From NCBI GenBank assembly GCA_037042915.1, contig CM073201.1, positions 2,542,001-2,606,000 of the forward strand: DNA of 64,000 bases, given 5' to 3'. Below, piece after piece: positions 1 through 9,403 of the stretch (position 1 is its first letter; every line of letters begins with the position of its first letter). The stretch is from Auricularia sp. M13. Lineage: Eukaryota; Basidiomycota; Agaricomycetes; Auriculariales; Auriculariaceae. The notes under the pieces are model-generated. The model worked only from the letters and a program-made list of their open reading frames with translations. It did no database searches and was not told the DNA's origin. The position numbers were made by a program, and so were the translations under genes.

Positions 1-599
1 GATCACCTGCTCGTGCACGAGGGATACTGCAACCGCAACACGGAGAGAAAGTCGGTGGCCGTCTCCACTCCATCGTTCATTCTTCTGAAATTCGACGAGT
101 CCCTGGGGCTGTTTTCGGCGCTCCGGAACAACAGAGCATCAGATAACCCGGAGCCCTGAGAGCAAACCAGAGCAGGCACTCGCGCGCGACATCTTTATCA
201 ATTTGGGATGACTTTGTTCGTCTTACTTCCAGATCGTATAGTGGGTTTGGTTCCAAAAATGTGATATGTACAACGGAAACTGAACGGGGATGGCAGTGGA
301 TAATGTGCACTACTAAAACACGATCGCCGGGCACTCGAGCTCCGAGCTTGCAAGGGCACATCGGATTCAGAGCTTGAGAGCAGCGTTATCAAAAAGCATG
401 CACGACAAGTCGGAGGGCAGATTACAGAAGCTGTAACATTGCACAATTACCCAGCTTTGCTCGCGTTCCATAGCCCGTGTGACCGCGGTGGCTGCTGTCA
501 GGTCTCGGCCCCGCCCAATTTCCACGCTGTCAGCGAACGCCTATGAGGCAGTTGATTATTGCCTCCCGATATTCTACAAACGGGTCGGAGGGGTATTCC
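1..599. other. Intergenic; 3' flank of kinase A
   Basis: I recognise no gene here. From about 470 to 599 the sequence resembles the 3' flanks of kinase copies B and C (about 2100-2240 and 3750-3890) with many differences, so this is the older, diverged end of the kinase repeat unit. Short open frames here show no family signature. Confidence 0.5.
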
Positions 600-1385
600 C
601 TACAGATCGTCGATATTGGATACGCTAGGCACAGCTTTCAGATACCTCTCGATCAACTCTCGAACAGCTGCGTCGTCCACTTCATCGAGGTCCGGCTGTA
701 GTCCATCCGAGATATCATAGTCGAGGTACTTATGCTTCTTCGGGTCAAACGGCGCCCTGCCCTGCCAAATATGCCAGATGGAAACGCCGAGCGCATACAG
801 ATCGTCCTGCACGCACAGCGGGGGGTCGGTATTCCGACACCTCCAGGGGCTCTGGTACGCCGTCGTCCCCTCGCGCGGTGCCACCGCCTGGCTCTCCATC
901 TGTGCGGCGGCCCAGTCGCAGAACACCAACTGCCCGTCCTTCGGCACGAGCACGTTGGCGGGTTTGATATCGCCGTGGAGAATGCCTTTCTCGTGCACAC
1001 GATGCACAAGCGCCTGCAGCTGTTCAATCCACTGCATCTTGGTGCTCGTGGAGGCGGAGGCGAGCTCGGCCTCGAGAGGCTGTTCGTACGGCATGACGAA
1101 TCCCTCGATCGTGCCTTCTCGGATGTACCGTCCTATGAGCCTGACGGACACGTCCTCGCCAGCCAACAGCATCATGCGCATTTCACGTATCGCTTTGGGA
1201 GTGACATCCTCTCCGGTGAGACTGTAGAAGGACTTCACGACGAATTCATCGTGCTCGATGGCGTGAACGAAGGAATGTCCAGACACGTGCAGACGTCGAC
1301 CTTCAAAGGGGTCGTAGTAATCGATGTCGTTGGGCCATGCTCCCAACGGAGCTGTAATGCGCGCGTTGATGTCGTCTGGCGACAT
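600..1385 (-). CDS. Compact fungal protein kinase, copy A
   Basis: Single-exon gene of 261 aa starting at ATG 1385. It has a short kinase fold: VVK lysine near residue 50, a likely alpha-C Glu in IREMR, catalytic loop HGDIKPANVL near residue 138, DWA where most kinases have DFG, a GTTAYQSPW activation-segment end and a DDLYALGVSIW helix F. The N-lobe is very short and I see no glycine-rich loop. It may be an active minimal kinase or a pseudokinase; substrate unknown. The ancestor of this copy donated the N-terminal half of copy B. Its C-terminus differs from B and C and ends with a unique tail of a few residues. At about 260 aa it is near the minimum length for a kinase domain. Confidence 0.8.
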   Translation of the reverse strand: MSPDDINARITAPLGAWPNDIDYYDPFEGRRLHVSGHSFVHAIEHDEFVVKSFYSLTGEDVTPKAIREMRMMLLAGEDVSVRLIGRYIREGTIEGFVMPYEQPLEAELASASTSTKMQWIEQLQALVHRVHEKGILHGDIKPANVLVPKDGQLVFCDWAAAQMESQAVAPREGTTAYQSPWRCRNTDPPLCVQDDLYALGVSIWHIWQGRAPFDPKKHKYLDYDISDGLQPDLDEVDDAAVRELIERYLKAVPSVSNIDDL

Positions 1386-2260
1386 TTAGCGAGTGAAGAG
1401 GAAGATGGAAACGTTGCAAAAAGCGTGACCAAACGTTGTCCGCGCGGACTTTGAAGTTTAACGAACACATCACTGCGTAAAGTAGCTTTGCCTTTGCCCT
1501 CATCCCACTGCCCACCACGCTGCCACACTTGACCTCGCGCTCTCAATTGTTGAGCCAGCGCGTGCATCTCAAGGATTGTCCTGGGATACACGCGCCTCAG
1601 CAGCGCCTCCAATCATCGGTCTGGATGCACTGCCGATACCGGTACGCACTCCCGCATTCTTTGCTGTCTTAAGCACTACATTCACGAGACCGTTCAGATC
1701 AGAAATATTTCCTGTCTCCAGTAGCCGTCATGGCCCAGCAAGCGGTATGTCGCTCTGTACTGAGCATATCTAGTGGCGCTTGCTCGTCGCTCATTTCCAT
1801 GCTATGCCCACTGCTAATGGACATTGACATCCTGGGCTTCGTTAGGTGCGTGTCTTACACTTGACCTAAGCGACCCATACGGCATCACGGGTCCCGCACA
1901 CATTTTAGAACGGCAGGATCGCTGCAAATGCTCTCAGACAGTAGTAGTCACAGTACCTATCTAGTGCTTAGATCGGTACACCGAGCCGCAGCACGATCTC
2001 GCGTGCGCACACGACGGTCCGATTGACGGTGCAACGACCGGATGTGGTTTAATTAGAGCTTTTCGAAATCGACAGCCTGAGAACCTCGCTGAACGATTAC
2101 CCTGTCGCCGTGAGACTGAGACAGCGGCGGCGGTTGTCCAGTCCAAACCCCGCGCCATTTCCACGTGATCAGCGAACTCCTGTAAGGCCGTTGACTGGTA
2201 TTCTACGAATGAGGGGTATGCCATACAACAATACAGTCTGAATCGTCGATATTGGATGGG
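1386..2260. other. Kinase A/B spacer
   Basis: Upstream region of kinase A and 3' flank of kinase B. It repeats almost exactly at 3032-3907. No gene, tRNA or transposon ends are recognisable. Confidence 0.6.
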
Positions 2261-3031
2261 CTAGGTGTGAGCTGGCGCAGCTTCAAGATACCTCTCGATC
2301 AACAGTCGAACACCTGCGTCGCCCACTTCATCGAGGTTCGGCTGTAGTCCATCCGAGATATCATCGTCGAGGCACTGATGCTTCTCTTGGTCAAACGGCG
2401 CCCTGCCCTGCCATATATGCCAGATGGATACGCCGAGTGCATAGAAATCGTCCTCCTTGCACAAAGGGAGGTCGTAATTCCGACACCTCCAGGGACTCTG
2501 GTACGCCGTCGTCCCTTCGCGCGGCGCCACCGCCTCGCTCTCCATCTGTGCGGCCGCCCAGTCGCACAAAACCAGCTGCCCGTCCTTCGGCACGAGCACG
2601 TTGGCGGGTTTGATATCGCCGTGGAGAATGCCTTTCTCGTGCACACGATGCACAAGCGCCTGCAGCTGTTCAATCCACTGCATCTTGGTGCTCGTGGAGG
2701 CGGAGGCGAGCTCGGCCTCGAGAGGCTGTTCGTACGGCATGACGAATCCCTCGATCGTGCCTTCTCGGATGTACCGTCCTATGAGCCTGACGGACACGTC
2801 CTCGCCAGCCAACAGCATCATGCGCATTTCACGTATCGCTTTGGGAGTGACATCCTCTCCGGTGAGACTGTAGAAGGACTTCACGACGAATTCATCGTGC
2901 TCGATGGCGTGAACGAAGGAATGTCCAGACACGTGCAGACGTCGACCTTCAAAGGGGTCGTAGTAATCGATGTCGTTGGGCCATGCTCCCAACGGAGCTG
3001 TAATGCGCGCGTTGATGTCGTCTGGCGACAT
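2261..3031 (-). CDS. Compact protein kinase, copy B (chimeric)
   Basis: Single-exon gene of 256 aa, start ATG 3031. From the N-terminus to KDGQLV it is identical to copy A; from LCDWAA to the end it is identical to copy C. The switch lies within the conserved stretch coding for the residues around HGDIKPANVL. It keeps the VVK lysine, HGDIKPAN loop, DWA motif and helix F. Its upstream DNA matches copy A and its downstream DNA matches copy C, so it should have an A-type promoter and C-type 3' end. The frame is intact, so it may be expressed. Confidence 0.8.
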   Translation of the reverse strand: MSPDDINARITAPLGAWPNDIDYYDPFEGRRLHVSGHSFVHAIEHDEFVVKSFYSLTGEDVTPKAIREMRMMLLAGEDVSVRLIGRYIREGTIEGFVMPYEQPLEAELASASTSTKMQWIEQLQALVHRVHEKGILHGDIKPANVLVPKDGQLVLCDWAAAQMESEAVAPREGTTAYQSPWRCRNYDLPLCKEDDFYALGVSIWHIWQGRAPFDQEKHQCLDDDISDGLQPNLDEVGDAGVRLLIERYLEAAPAHT

Positions 3032-3907
3032 TTAGCGAGTGAAGAGGAAGATGGAAACGTTGCAAAAAGCGTGACCAAACGTTGTCCGCGCGGACTTTGA
3101 AGTTTAACGAACACATCACTGCGTAAAGTAGCTTTGCCTTTGCCCTCATCCCACTGCCCACCACGCTGCCACACTTGACCTCGCGCTCTCAATTGTTGAG
3201 CCAGCGCGTGCATCTCAAGGATTGTCCTGGGATACACGCGCCTCAGCAGCGCCTCCAATCATCGGTCTGGATGCACTGCCGATACCGGTACGCACTCCCG
3301 CATTCTTTGCTGTCTTAAGCACTACATTCACGAGACCGTTCAGATCAGAAATATTTCCTGTCTCCAGTAGCCGTCATGGCCCAGCAAGCGGTATGTCGCT
3401 CTGTACTGAGCATATCTAGTGGCGCTTGCTCGTCGCTCATTTCCATGCTATGCCCACTGCTAATGGACATTGACATCCTGGGCTTCGTTAGGTGCGTGTC
3501 TTACACTTGACCTAAGCGACCCATACGGCATCACGGGTCCCGCACACATTTTAGAACGGCAGGATCGCTGCAAATGCTCTCAGACAGTAGTAGTCACAGT
3601 ACCTATCTAGTGCTTAGATCGGTACACCGAGCCGCAGCACGATCTCGCGTGCGCACACGACGGTCCGATTGACGGTGCAACGACCGGATGTGGTTTAATT
3701 AGGAGCTTTTCGAAATCGACAGCCTGAGAACCTCGCTGAACGATTACCCTGTCGCCGTGAGACTGAGACAGCGGCGGCGGTTGTCCAGTCCAAACCCCGC
3801 GCCATTTCCACGTGATCAGCGAACTCCTGTAAGGCCGTTGACTGGTATTCTACGAATGAGGGGTATGCCATACAACAATACAGTCTGAATCGTCGATATT
3901 GGATGGG
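3032..3907. other. Kinase B/C spacer
   Basis: Second copy of the spacer at 1386-2260, identical by eye apart from the one-base insertion near 3697. No gene recognised. Confidence 0.6.
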
Positions 3908-4678
3908 CTAGGTGTGAGCTGGCGCAGCTTCAAGATACCTCTCGATCAACAGTCGAACACCTGCGTCGCCCACTTCATCGAGGTTCGGCTGTAGTCCATC
4001 CGAGATATCATCGTCGAGGCACTGATGCTTCTCTTGGTCAAACGGCGCCCTGCCCTGCCATATATGCCAGATGGATACGCCGAGTGCATAGAAATCGTCC
4101 TCCTTGCACAAAGGGAGGTCGTAATTCCGACACCTCCAGGGACTCTGGTACGCCGTCGTCCCTTCGCGCGGCGCCACCGCCTCGCTCTCCATCTGTGCGG
4201 CCGCCCAGTCGCACAAAACCAGCTGCCCGTCCTTCGGCACGAGCACGTTGGCGGGTTTGATATCGCCGTGGAGAATGCCTTTCTCGTGCACACGATGCAC
4301 AAGCGCCTGCAGCTGTTCAATCCACTGCATCTTGGTGCTCGTGGAGGCGGAGGCGAGCTCAGCCTCGAGAGGCTGTTCGTACGGCATGACGAATCCCACG
4401 ATGGTGCCTGCTCGGATGAGCCGTCCTATGAGCCTCACGGACACGTCCTCGCCAGCCAACAGCATCATGCGCATCTCATGTACTGCTTTGGGAGTGACGT
4501 CCGCTCCGGTGAGACTGTAGAAGGACTTCACGACGAGTTCGTCGTGCGCGGTGGCGTGAATGAAGGAATGTCCAGTCGCGTGGAGACGCCGACCTTGCAA
4601 AGGGTCGTAGTAATCGAGGTCGTTAGGCCATGCTCCCAACGGAGCTGTAATGCGCGCGTTGATGTCGTCTAGAGACAT
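3908..4678 (-). CDS. Compact fungal protein kinase, copy C
   Basis: Single-exon gene of 256 aa. I chose ATG 4678 because the next 27 codons upstream open with GTG and do not align with A and B, whose starts correspond to this ATG. Motifs are as in A and B: VVK lysine, HGDIKPANVL, DWA in place of DFG, GTTAYQSPW and DDFYALGVSIW. The N-terminal half differs from A and B at more than a dozen residues; the C-terminal half is identical to B. This gene and copy A are the likely parents of copy B. Confidence 0.8.
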   Translation of the reverse strand: MSLDDINARITAPLGAWPNDLDYYDPLQGRRLHATGHSFIHATAHDELVVKSFYSLTGADVTPKAVHEMRMMLLAGEDVSVRLIGRLIRAGTIVGFVMPYEQPLEAELASASTSTKMQWIEQLQALVHRVHEKGILHGDIKPANVLVPKDGQLVLCDWAAAQMESEAVAPREGTTAYQSPWRCRNYDLPLCKEDDFYALGVSIWHIWQGRAPFDQEKHQCLDDDISDGLQPNLDEVGDAGVRLLIERYLEAAPAHT

Positions 4679-4960
4679 TTGGCGAGTGAAGAGAAGATGG
4701 AAACGTCGCGAAAACAAGCGTAACCAAACCTTCGGCGAGCAGACTGTGAACACATACACCTACTACACGTCTGGAGAACCAGACCGTCGCCGTTGACGGT
4801 CAAACACACTGTATATGGTTAGCAGCCACAGCAACGAGCCAAGAAAGATAAATCAGTTTCGACACAATTTCGGGTATTCATCAAATCGTTGGACGCGTTG
4901 CCAAATTGGCTGGTCACAACGATCCCATGAAAGCGCGAAAAGCGAAGAAGGGAGGCCCTG

Positions 4961-5147
4961 ACGACGCAAGCCGGTAGTGCAGTGGCAAGGTCATCGTGCG
5001 AAGCGCCTTGAGCAAGCCCAAGAACGCGACACGGGCTGTCAAAAATAAGATAACAACGAACAGACCCCATAGGGTCGTTATAGTTGTTAAACTATAAAGA
5101 ACAGATACTACACTTGATCTAAGCCAAAAGGCCAGAGTGGTGAGGAT
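4961..5147 (-). ncRNA. U2 spliceosomal snRNA
   Basis: The minus strand reads GGCCTTTTGGCTTAGATC then AAGTGTAGTATCTGTTC, the conserved 5' domain of U2. GUAGUA, which pairs with the intron branch site, lies at 5106-5111. Stem-loop II (GACCCUAUGGGGUC) follows, then an Sm site AUUUUUG at 5040-5046. After it come a GCCC...GGGC hairpin and a loop with CUGCACUACC resembling U2 stem-loop IV. The 5' end (5147) is placed by analogy with fission yeast U2. The 3' end (about 4961) is set by the last hairpin and is less certain. A TATA-like ATATAC at 5168-5173 lies about 21-26 bp upstream. Confidence 0.92.
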
Positions 5148-5622
5148 TTCAGGACGCTAGGGTCCGGGTATATGTAGGGACTTGATTTGCGCACGGACCA
5201 TCGCAGCGATGGACGGCTCTTCCTCGGATCTGATATCATATTTGTCAAGGAAATGCCACTCGGTGCGTGCTCGGGGGAAAGAAACACTTGATTGTTATCA
5301 GTTTGATTCAGAAACACAATACGAATGTACGTTGCCGATTCCGCCAACGTGCCTGCCGTCAGCGACACCACTGGGGGCTTTCGACGAGGAGGCGCAGCCT
5401 CGTTTACAAAATCCCGGACCCGGTCTGCGCGAGCAGGGCACCCGAGCCTCTAAGTCGTGTCAGGTAATTGTCGGAGAGAACCTGAGCACATCTTCCAACA
5501 GTCGATGGGAGGCGGCAATGTAGAAAAATGAAGACAGGTGATAGATCCGGACTGCATTCTCACGACCAGCCCGATATTTCATGATGATACATCGAAAGGG
5601 GGTAAGGGAAGCACTTGCGAGA
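5148..5622. other. Intergenic, U2 upstream region
   Basis: Contains the presumed U2 promoter and the 3' side of the HsbA-like gene. Short open frames on both strands show no recognisable family. Confidence 0.4.
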
Positions 5623-6476
5623 CTAGGAATATGTGGCAATAGCCTTGCTGAGTGTTTCCCCGAGCATGTTCACCTGCACCATGGCGTCCGGCGCACGAGT
5701 GGGAATCATTGCAATGAGATCGAATGCGTATTGCTGAAGGTGTGGTTCAAATTCAGCAGATATTATGGAAATGTCTTGGAGAGAACATACGTCTATGACG
5801 CTCTCGAGTGCGACGAGGACTTGGCGTACGGGTTCGGTGAAGAAAAACGCAGCAAGAATGCCGTGCTTTCCGATGACCTGTATTGCAGATATGAGACCAA
5901 AGGCGCGGCACTTAAATGTTGCAGATACACAGACCACGTTGAGGAGGGCTTGGTGGACTTCAACGAAAGTCACCAACACGTCAACAACTATATCAGCATC
6001 CGCGGGAGGGTACGGGTCGGTCGGTGGCGCCTTCACTAGGTCAATACTCGGAATAAATCACTGGGACAATGCCCACCTCCAAATGCCCGCTTCGAAGAGT
6101 TAGCAAGGGAGGGGATCAGAATGAGTGAACGCACATTGCTATATTGACGGTTTGAATGATCTGCTGGAAACCCTCGGGAACTTTCTGTGCGTACGTGCAC
6201 TCAATACAACTTGCAACTGAGATAGATGCAACGTTTACGAACTCTGCCCTCAAATACAGCATTGAAGATCGTGATATTGTTCGTCGTGGTACGTAAGGCT
6301 CTGGACATGCCTGTGACCTGGAAAGGACGTCAGCATCTACACATCCGGACAGTTTAAAATTCGCAACTAACCAGCATGATATCTTGGGTAGTGACCGGGG
6401 CCTCCGCACGAGAATCAATGGGCCCTGCGAATGCACCAGTGATAAAAGCGAGAGCTGCGGCCGCAAGGAATTTCAT
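5623..6476 (-). CDS. Secreted HsbA-like (hydrophobic surface-binding) protein
   Basis: Split gene starting at ATG 6476 with a signal peptide (MKFLAAAALAFITGAFA, then GPID). Exon 1 ends at ...QDIML. After a 50-60 nt intron come VTGMSRALRTTTNNITIFNA, then (next intron) KVPEGFQQIIQTVN, a proline-rich piece starting APPTDPYPP, VDVLVTFVEVHQALLNVV and, after another intron, IGKHGILAAFFFTEPV. It ends LSKAIATYS. The Asp/Thr start of the domain, a central helix and the IGKHG...PVRQVLVALE helix fit the HsbA/cell-wall galactomannoprotein family, small secreted proteins that bind hydrophobic surfaces. Internal splice sites are partly inferred. No membrane anchor is visible. Confidence 0.65.
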
Positions 6477-6541
6477 CTTGAACATGTGTTAGGTATGTCA
6501 ACTGACTTCGCGAGGACATCAAATAGGGCGCACAGATGCCC

Positions 6542-6547
6542 TTTATA
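6542..6547 (-). promoter_or_regulatory. TATA box of HsbA-like gene
   Basis: TATAAA on the minus strand about 66 bp upstream of ATG 6476, a usual distance for a strong fungal promoter. Confidence 0.5.
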
Positions 6548-6657
6548 CTCGGAGTCGACAGCAATGACGGCATGCTAGCGGATGTCAAGACGATCTCAGA
6601 ACGTGAACAACGCGGGGAGAGACCTGGTCATATTCCAACGATCTCGAATCCAAGATG

Positions 6658-7017
6658 TCAGCGCTTTCTCCAAAATAGCAAATTTGAATCGTTAGGCGCT
6701 AGCCTCAGAATCATATGCTCGTGGAACCGCTGTTCATCGAGACGTCTTGAAGGATCTAGAAGCCACGATTTGAACATCGAAGACGGGCGAGGGTCTCGGG
6801 AGTCCATAGGCAAATGGTTGTCGTCAAGCCTGATATGCGCACCGATATATGGCAGGATCGCTGCAGCAGCGCGCTCGTGCCCATCATCCCAGTAGTGCTC
6901 CTGCAGTGCCGCCACTTGGGCCGGCGACTGGCTGTCGCCGTAGAATTTACCGAGGATGTTGATCTTTGCGCGCCATGCTTTATTCCAGTTGACTTCCCAG
7001 CCCTGCCCTATGACCAC
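6658..7017 (-). CDS. Hypothetical ORF, doubtful
   Basis: Open frame of 119 codons with ordinary protein composition: rich in Trp, Asp and His, for example ALQEHYWDDGHERAAAAIL and IGAHIRLDDNH. I do not recognise a family. Whether its first codon is a true start, and whether introns join it to other pieces, I cannot tell. It could be a fragment of a decayed gene. Confidence 0.25.
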   Translation of the reverse strand: MVIGQGWEVNWNKAWRAKINILGKFYGDSQSPAQVAALQEHYWDDGHERAAAAILPYIGAHIRLDDNHLPMDSRDPRPSSMFKSWLLDPSRRLDEQRFHEHMILRLAPNDSNLLFWRKR

Positions 7018-8598
7018 TCCAAAAGATCACCAAAGAATCAGGCTCCTGTAGAAGCTGGTCGTTCGCAGAGCCAGAATTTCAATCGCGGATCGTAGACGAG
7101 CAATGAAGCAATCCACCGATGCGCACACTGGGCTATGGCAGCAACTAGAAGCGTCGCCAGGTAGGTCGAGTTGGAGGTGGCAGATCACATGTAATATCGC
7201 TCGTCGCAGCAGTGTTGTACAGCGTGGCACGGTTGAGCGCGTCGTACAAGTTTGTGGCGCGGCAGACGGTGGGTCGGCTATAATCCCGTTCTGAATGCCA
7301 AGCTGGTTGCCTGACATTCAGAAGAACATCCGAAGCTCGTACTCCTTTGCGCGCTGCAATTTTCGGGATCCGTTGCGTCCTCGTTTGACTACTGTTTAAC
7401 ACCGGGATAGCGTGGATTCAAAAAATTCGAGGTCGGGCTCGTTCTGAGCTCGTTGGGATCGTTCGGCAGGATGATCTCCAGGCGCTGTGTCTCGGTGACT
7501 CTCGTCGTACACGCGTATGGTCGCCAAATTAATGCTGAATTGACTAACGCTCGACCAGCGCTTGAGCAAAATTTGGGGGTATCTAGGCAGCGCGTGCCGG
7601 TTAGACCCAGCAGACAACACAGTATCAGGTACGCGCGTCGCGCGAACGACGTGGGTTGTATCCAGTGACAGGATTGCGTCATCGCGATTCCACCTCCGCC
7701 TGGTTCTCAAAGGCCTTGACGTCCACAGTCCTACAGTCTTGACTTCGTCGGTCAGAGTCGGACGTCGCGGTCGACGAGCAAGAGTTGTCCGACGGCTCGG
7801 GCCGACGCGCGAACGCATCTTGACCTCGTACCGCTACATCGCGTCTCGCTCCAGTCACACTTGCCTCAACCTCCTGCATGAAGTATTGCGTCGACTACAG
7901 CTTCAGCGACTATAGATTTCTGTGCGACGATAACGCCGGTCACGTGCAGGACCACCCTGTGCTTTCGAGCTCCTCGTGCCGGGCAGCTTCCTATGCTTGC
8001 TCAGTGTAACGCGCTGGATCTTCGACTGCCCGGCCTACGTTGGCGTGCTCGGAGAAGTTGCTATCGGTATCATATTTGGCCCTCCTCTCGCCCAAATCCT
8101 GCTGCATGAATGGTTGCAATTTCGTTCGTCGTGGGCTGCCTTGGTCTCATTATCATTCTTTCTGAAGTTAAGCCACCGTTTCCGGCAAAATTTCATTTTA
8201 TTCGTAGCCCCTGTCGCTGGCTAGGGCGCTGGACATCTTAATTCCCAAACAGCTTGCTACACTGGCACTCGCACCGTGGAATACGTCGTCATGTGGTCTC
8301 GACGTTTCTCCGTTTCTCAAAGATGCAGCCCTTTCATTTCCGGTAGCATCGTTGGGGACTACATTACCGATTGCGCTGTCTTTCGCTCTATTTATCGTTG
8401 CCGTTCCTTACCTCATACTACAAGTCTTCGCTGCTAGAGCGTGTCTGTCGTCGACATCGCTCGGAACGACTTTTCTACGGGCGATGGCATCGGGCAAGTG
8501 TTTCAGGGTCTTATCGAACCGCGCGTTGGGACAGTACTTGCCGCGGCTGCGGTGATTGACTTACTCCCTCGGAGACTCGGGATCCGCGACTCCAGCAC

Positions 8599-8642
8599 CG
8601 CGGACAGAATTATGGACTATTGGGCACCCAATTCTGTCCGCG
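8599..8642. repeat. Perfect 13-bp inverted repeat
   Basis: CGCGGACAGAATT at 8599-8611 and its exact complement at 8630-8642, separated by an 18-nt loop. It could form a hairpin or be a transposon scar. No gene is adjacent. Confidence 0.6.
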
Positions 8643-9348
8643 CAATCGCTGCCATCCTTCTCCGACGCTTTCCGCGCGATGGGCGTACTCGATCGTCCCA
8701 TAGAGGTCGAACAGCCAGCACGAATCCTGGAGGAAGGCAGTCAAGGCATTGAACTCGAAGCTCAATAGCGTGGTTCAAATCGTATGCTACAGTAGTTATG
8801 CAATACAAACCGGAGAATGTTGGTTATGCTGCGGCATTCACGTCCCGAAGCTTGAGCATCGCATGCAGCGGTGCATGCATAAGTATGACTGCGGATGAGC
8901 TTGACCTTCCCACGCATATGCATGCTATCGCTGAGACCTCCAATGCGAACGCTGGATGGGGCTTAGCAGCCTCCTTAAAGTCGCACTCATTTACCGATGT
9001 GTCTGCGCCGACTTTGCGGTCGTCTGACACGGAAGCCGTTCGGTTCGGTTCGGAGTCTGACATAAGCAGGCCTTTCCTTTCGCTCTCCTCCTCGAAGTCC
9101 CGAATTTGCAGCGATGCAAGGCGGCTTGATTATCTAATGCTGTCCTGCTTGGTGCTCCTGAACGACCCAGGATCTTGCCCCATTAGGATTTTCCGCAGTC
9201 TGAAATGGAATTCCTAGTCTTCGTCGCGATTCCCAGCACTGCCGTCGACATCACCCGTGCTGCATCGGGCACCCATATCGTCTTTCGGAACGCACAGCAT
9301 TCTGCCGCCCGCAGGCGCAGTGTGGGCGCTACCTATGATGCGTGGGCG

Positions 9349-9355
9349 TATATAG
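9349..9355 (+). promoter_or_regulatory. TATA box of glycosyltransferase gene 1
   Basis: TATATAG 49 bp upstream of ATG 9404. Confidence 0.5.
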
Positions 9356-9403
9356 AGAGTCCGGGATTTTGCTTCTGCGCCCGTTCGCGTTGAACATACC
9401 ACC

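Larger units (their letters stand above)
930..4360. repeat. Tandem duplication, period 1646/1647 bp
   Basis: Positions 930-2713 repeat at 2576-4360. By eye I find only one difference: an extra G in copy 2 near 3697 relative to 2050. Outside these limits the copies diverge at once (929 vs 2575 on the left, 2714 vs 4361 on the right). Each unit contains the 5' half of one kinase gene, its upstream region and the 3' half of the next gene. The 138 bp at 930-1067, 2576-2713 and 4223-4360 are identical in all three genes. This is the pattern left by unequal crossing-over between two paralogues. A mis-assembly would look similar. Confidence 0.9.
6477..9403. other. Gene-poor 2.9-kb stretch
   Basis: Only one open frame here (6658-7017, minus) looks at all protein-like. 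A perfect 13-bp inverted repeat lies at 8599-8642. I see no recognisable domain, LTR, transposase or tRNA. The last 60 bp form the promoter of the first glycosyltransferase gene. Confidence 0.4.

Noticed and set aside
600-4678. Three kinase copies as independent old duplicates
   Set aside because: Near-identity of the 1.65-kb units with sharp A/C switch points fits one recent unequal exchange better.
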